Position numbers and translations under genes: made by a program. From assembly GCA_902803155.1 (NCBI GenBank), contig CADCOU010000330.1, positions 1 through 6,046 on the forward strand: a stretch of 6,046 nucleotides of DNA. The letters run 5' to 3'. This document shows positions 5,015 to 6,046 of this stretch, piece by piece (position 1 is the stretch's first letter; each line of letters opens with the position of its first letter). The notes below the pieces were generated by a model. The model had not been told where the DNA came from. It saw only the letters and a list, made by a program, of their open reading frames with translations, and searched no databases. This stretch comes from an uncultured Lachnospiraceae bacterium (GTDB lineage: Bacteria > Bacillota > Clostridia > Lachnospirales > Lachnospiraceae).

Positions 5015-5518
5015 ATGGCTGAATACAGGACGCTCACTCATACATTCGGTCCTCTGTTCGATGAAGAGAGCCGCATCCTGATCCTGGGGTCTTTTCCATC
5101 CGTGAAAAGCCGTGAAGCAAACTTCTTTTACGGACATCCTCAGAACCGCTTCTGGAAGGTGATCGCAGCCATTACGGATAATCCGGTCCCGTGCACGATC
5201 GATGAGAAGAAGGCCCTGCTCCACGGATCGCACATTGCACTCTGGGATACGATCTGGCAGTGCGACATCATCGGTTCCAGCGACAGTTCCATCCGGAATG
5301 TTACGCCAACCGATCTGACGGTTATACTGAACTACGCTCCGATCCGCCAGATTTTCTGCAACGGAGCCGCCAGCGCGGACCTGTTTCATAAGTACCAGGA
5401 GCAGACACTCGGCCGGTCAGCGATCCGGCTCCCGAGTACGAGTCCTGCAAACGCCGCTTATTCTGTCGAGAAGCTGGTTCAGCAGTGGCAGATCGTAAAA
5501 CAGGCACTGTCCGGCTGA
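5015..5518 (+). CDS. Uracil-DNA glycosylase superfamily protein, hypoxanthine (deoxyinosine)-DNA glycosylase type
   Basis: This 167-residue cytoplasmic DNA-repair enzyme probably removes deaminated bases, chiefly hypoxanthine, to start base excision repair. The N-terminal motif 'ILGSFPSVKSREANFFYGHP' (22-41) followed by QNRFW is the mark of the small hypoxanthine-DNA glycosylase group. Asn44 in HPQN is a likely active-site residue. 'LPSTSPANA' (139-147) is the C-terminal substrate/DNA loop matching the H-P-S-P type motif of other UDG families. Length fits a complete protein. The ATG at 5015 is preceded by AAGGAG with a 5-base gap; a frame upstream to 4973 has no ribosome site and overlaps the preceding terminator. 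I see no convincing promoter in the 40 bases before it, so expression may depend on readthrough or a weak promoter. It has no evident tie to the neighbouring stress genes. The exact base preference cannot be read from sequence. Confidence 0.86.
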   Translation: MAEYRTLTHTFGPLFDEESRILILGSFPSVKSREANFFYGHPQNRFWKVIAAITDNPVPCTIDEKKALLHGSHIALWDTIWQCDIIGSSDSSIRNVTPTDLTVILNYAPIRQIFCNGAASADLFHKYQEQTLGRSAIRLPSTSPANAAYSVEKLVQQWQIVKQALSG

Positions 5519-5556
5519 TCACATGCGGACAATGCCTGTTTAATGCTTTTTATTTT
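5498..5556 (+). terminator. Rho-independent terminator overlapping the end of the glycosylase gene
   Basis: AAACAGGCA (5498-5506) pairs with TGCCTGTTT (5533-5541), and inside it TGTCCG (5508-5513) pairs with CGGACA (5526-5531). This gives 15 bp with one C/A mismatch and a 12-base loop that contains the stop codon TGA (5516-5518). A T-rich tail (TTTTTATTTT, 5547-5556) follows after five bases. The left arm is coding sequence. Confidence 0.75.
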
Positions 5557-5573
5557 ATCGATTTCTGAGATAA

Positions 5574-5606
5574 CTGCCCTATATTGTTCATCCGGGCAGA
5601 TTTTTT
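5574..5606 (+). terminator. Second terminator between glycosylase and larC
   Basis: CTGCCC (5574-5579) pairs with GGGCAG (5594-5599) over a 14-base loop, followed by six T's at 5601-5606. It backs up the preceding terminator on the plus strand. Its T-run overlaps the larC stop codon on the other strand (5605-5607). On the minus strand there is no T-run after the stem. Confidence 0.6.
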
Positions 5607-6046
5607 AGTTTCCGGGATATTTCGCAGCAAATTCTTTCAGATACTGATACATCTCCGGATATCCTTTCCCGGTTTCCTTAGCCAGTCTCATTACCGAATC
5701 TGCCTCCGGGTACATCACCTGTTCCCCCTGCAGATCGCAGCACTTCACATCTGCCATTCCATAAGGAGTCTCGAGAGAAATGATCTTCCTCGGGAGCTTT
5801 GTCCTGTCTGCAGAAAATGTCCTGATCCCGATCGTCGTCGTATTGCGGAAGATGATCTCCTCCATCCCGGCACGGTCAGACTCCGCGCAAAGTACACAGA
5901 TCATGTATGCCGGCCTGTGCTTCTTCATGTAGATCGGTATGAACCAGGCATCCAGAGCGCCGGACTCCATCAGCGTTTCCAGCGTATATCCGAGAGCTTC
6001 GCCGGTAGTGTCGTCGATGTTGGCCTGCAGCATCAGGATCCGGTCC
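5605..6046 (-). CDS. larC: LarC, nickel-pincer cofactor biosynthesis protein, C-terminal domain (runs off the right edge)
   Basis: LarC inserts nickel into the pyridinium-dithiocarboxylate pincer cofactor used by lactate racemase and related enzymes; the CTP-dependent metallation activity lies in the C-terminal (LarC2) part. The visible 146 residues match that part: 'LMLQANIDDTTGEALGYTLE', then 'GALDAWFIPIYMKKHRPAYM', then 'TTTIGIRTF' and a later Tyr-Gly-Met-Ala-Asp-Val-Lys segment. The frame stays open to the window edge past the ATG at 6033 (preceded by Asp-Arg-Ile-Leu in frame), so that ATG is internal and the gene is longer. The stop is TAA at 5605-5607. In Lactiplantibacillus plantarum LarC is made from two frames by ribosomal frameshifting; whether that holds here cannot be seen. 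It is convergent with the glycosylase gene, with two terminators between. No other lar genes are visible. Confidence 0.9.
   Translation of the reverse strand, partial: DRILMLQANIDDTTGEALGYTLETLMESGALDAWFIPIYMKKHRPAYMICVLCAESDRAGMEEIIFRNTTTIGIRTFSADRTKLPRKIISLETPYGMADVKCCDLQGEQVMYPEADSVMRLAKETGKGYPEMYQYLKEFAAKYPGN

Noticed and set aside
5000..5389. Minus-strand frame of 129 codons opposite the glycosylase
   Set aside because: No ribosome site or recognisable protein; it shadows a conserved gene.
1..6046. tRNA, rRNA, CRISPR array, toxin-antitoxin pair or defence gene
   Set aside because: Nothing in either strand shows the repeats, conserved RNA cores or protein motifs of these.

Overview
The window reads as ordinary chromosomal DNA from a Firmicute, most likely a gut-type Clostridia (Lachnospiraceae-like). 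The support is the strong AGGAGG-type ribosome binding sites, consensus sigma-A promoters, a clostridial-style CopA with a second metal-binding domain at its C-terminus, a Bacillus-like OhrR, and a LarC. By eye the G+C content is a little above 50%. There are no RNA genes, insertion sequences, CRISPR arrays or phage genes. No intergenic stretch exceeds 300 bases.

Layout: (i) 1-579 (+) is the 3' end of a LysR-type regulator, closed by a long hairpin. (ii) 637-3733 (-) is a copper-resistance operon: csoR (copper-sensing repressor) followed by copA (Cu+-exporting P1B-ATPase). It reads toward the LysR gene. (iii) 3734-4022 is a divergent control region. The leftward promoter has a CsoR operator filling its 17-bp spacer and a second CsoR-type palindrome just downstream of the predicted start. 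The rightward promoter, for ohrR, is also near-consensus and is followed by an OhrR-like palindrome and a potentially folded leader. (iv) 4023-4918 (+) holds ohrR (organic-hydroperoxide sensor, MarR family) and an unrecognised four-helix membrane protein with its own promoter; a strong terminator follows. (v) 5015-5518 (+) is a small uracil/hypoxanthine-DNA glycosylase-like protein with two terminators behind it. (vi) 5605-6046 (-) is the C-terminal part of larC (nickel-pincer cofactor synthesis), convergent with the glycosylase and running off the right edge.

The centre is a metal/redox stress cluster. CsoR should release its operators when Cu(I) binds, switching on itself and CopA. OhrR should release its site when its cysteine is oxidised by organic peroxides. 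Back-to-back placement fits the chemical link between Cu(I) and peroxide damage, but co-regulation is inference. The usual OhrR target (ohr peroxidase) is not in the window. The nearest candidate target is the four-helix membrane protein.

The points most worth a second look are the CsoR operator/promoter geometry, a two-cysteine form of OhrR, shared half-sites between the ohrR and membrane-gene promoters, and a recurring arrangement in which stop codons lie in the loop of a hairpin whose left arm is the end of the gene. I found no clear evidence of a wholly new multi-gene system.
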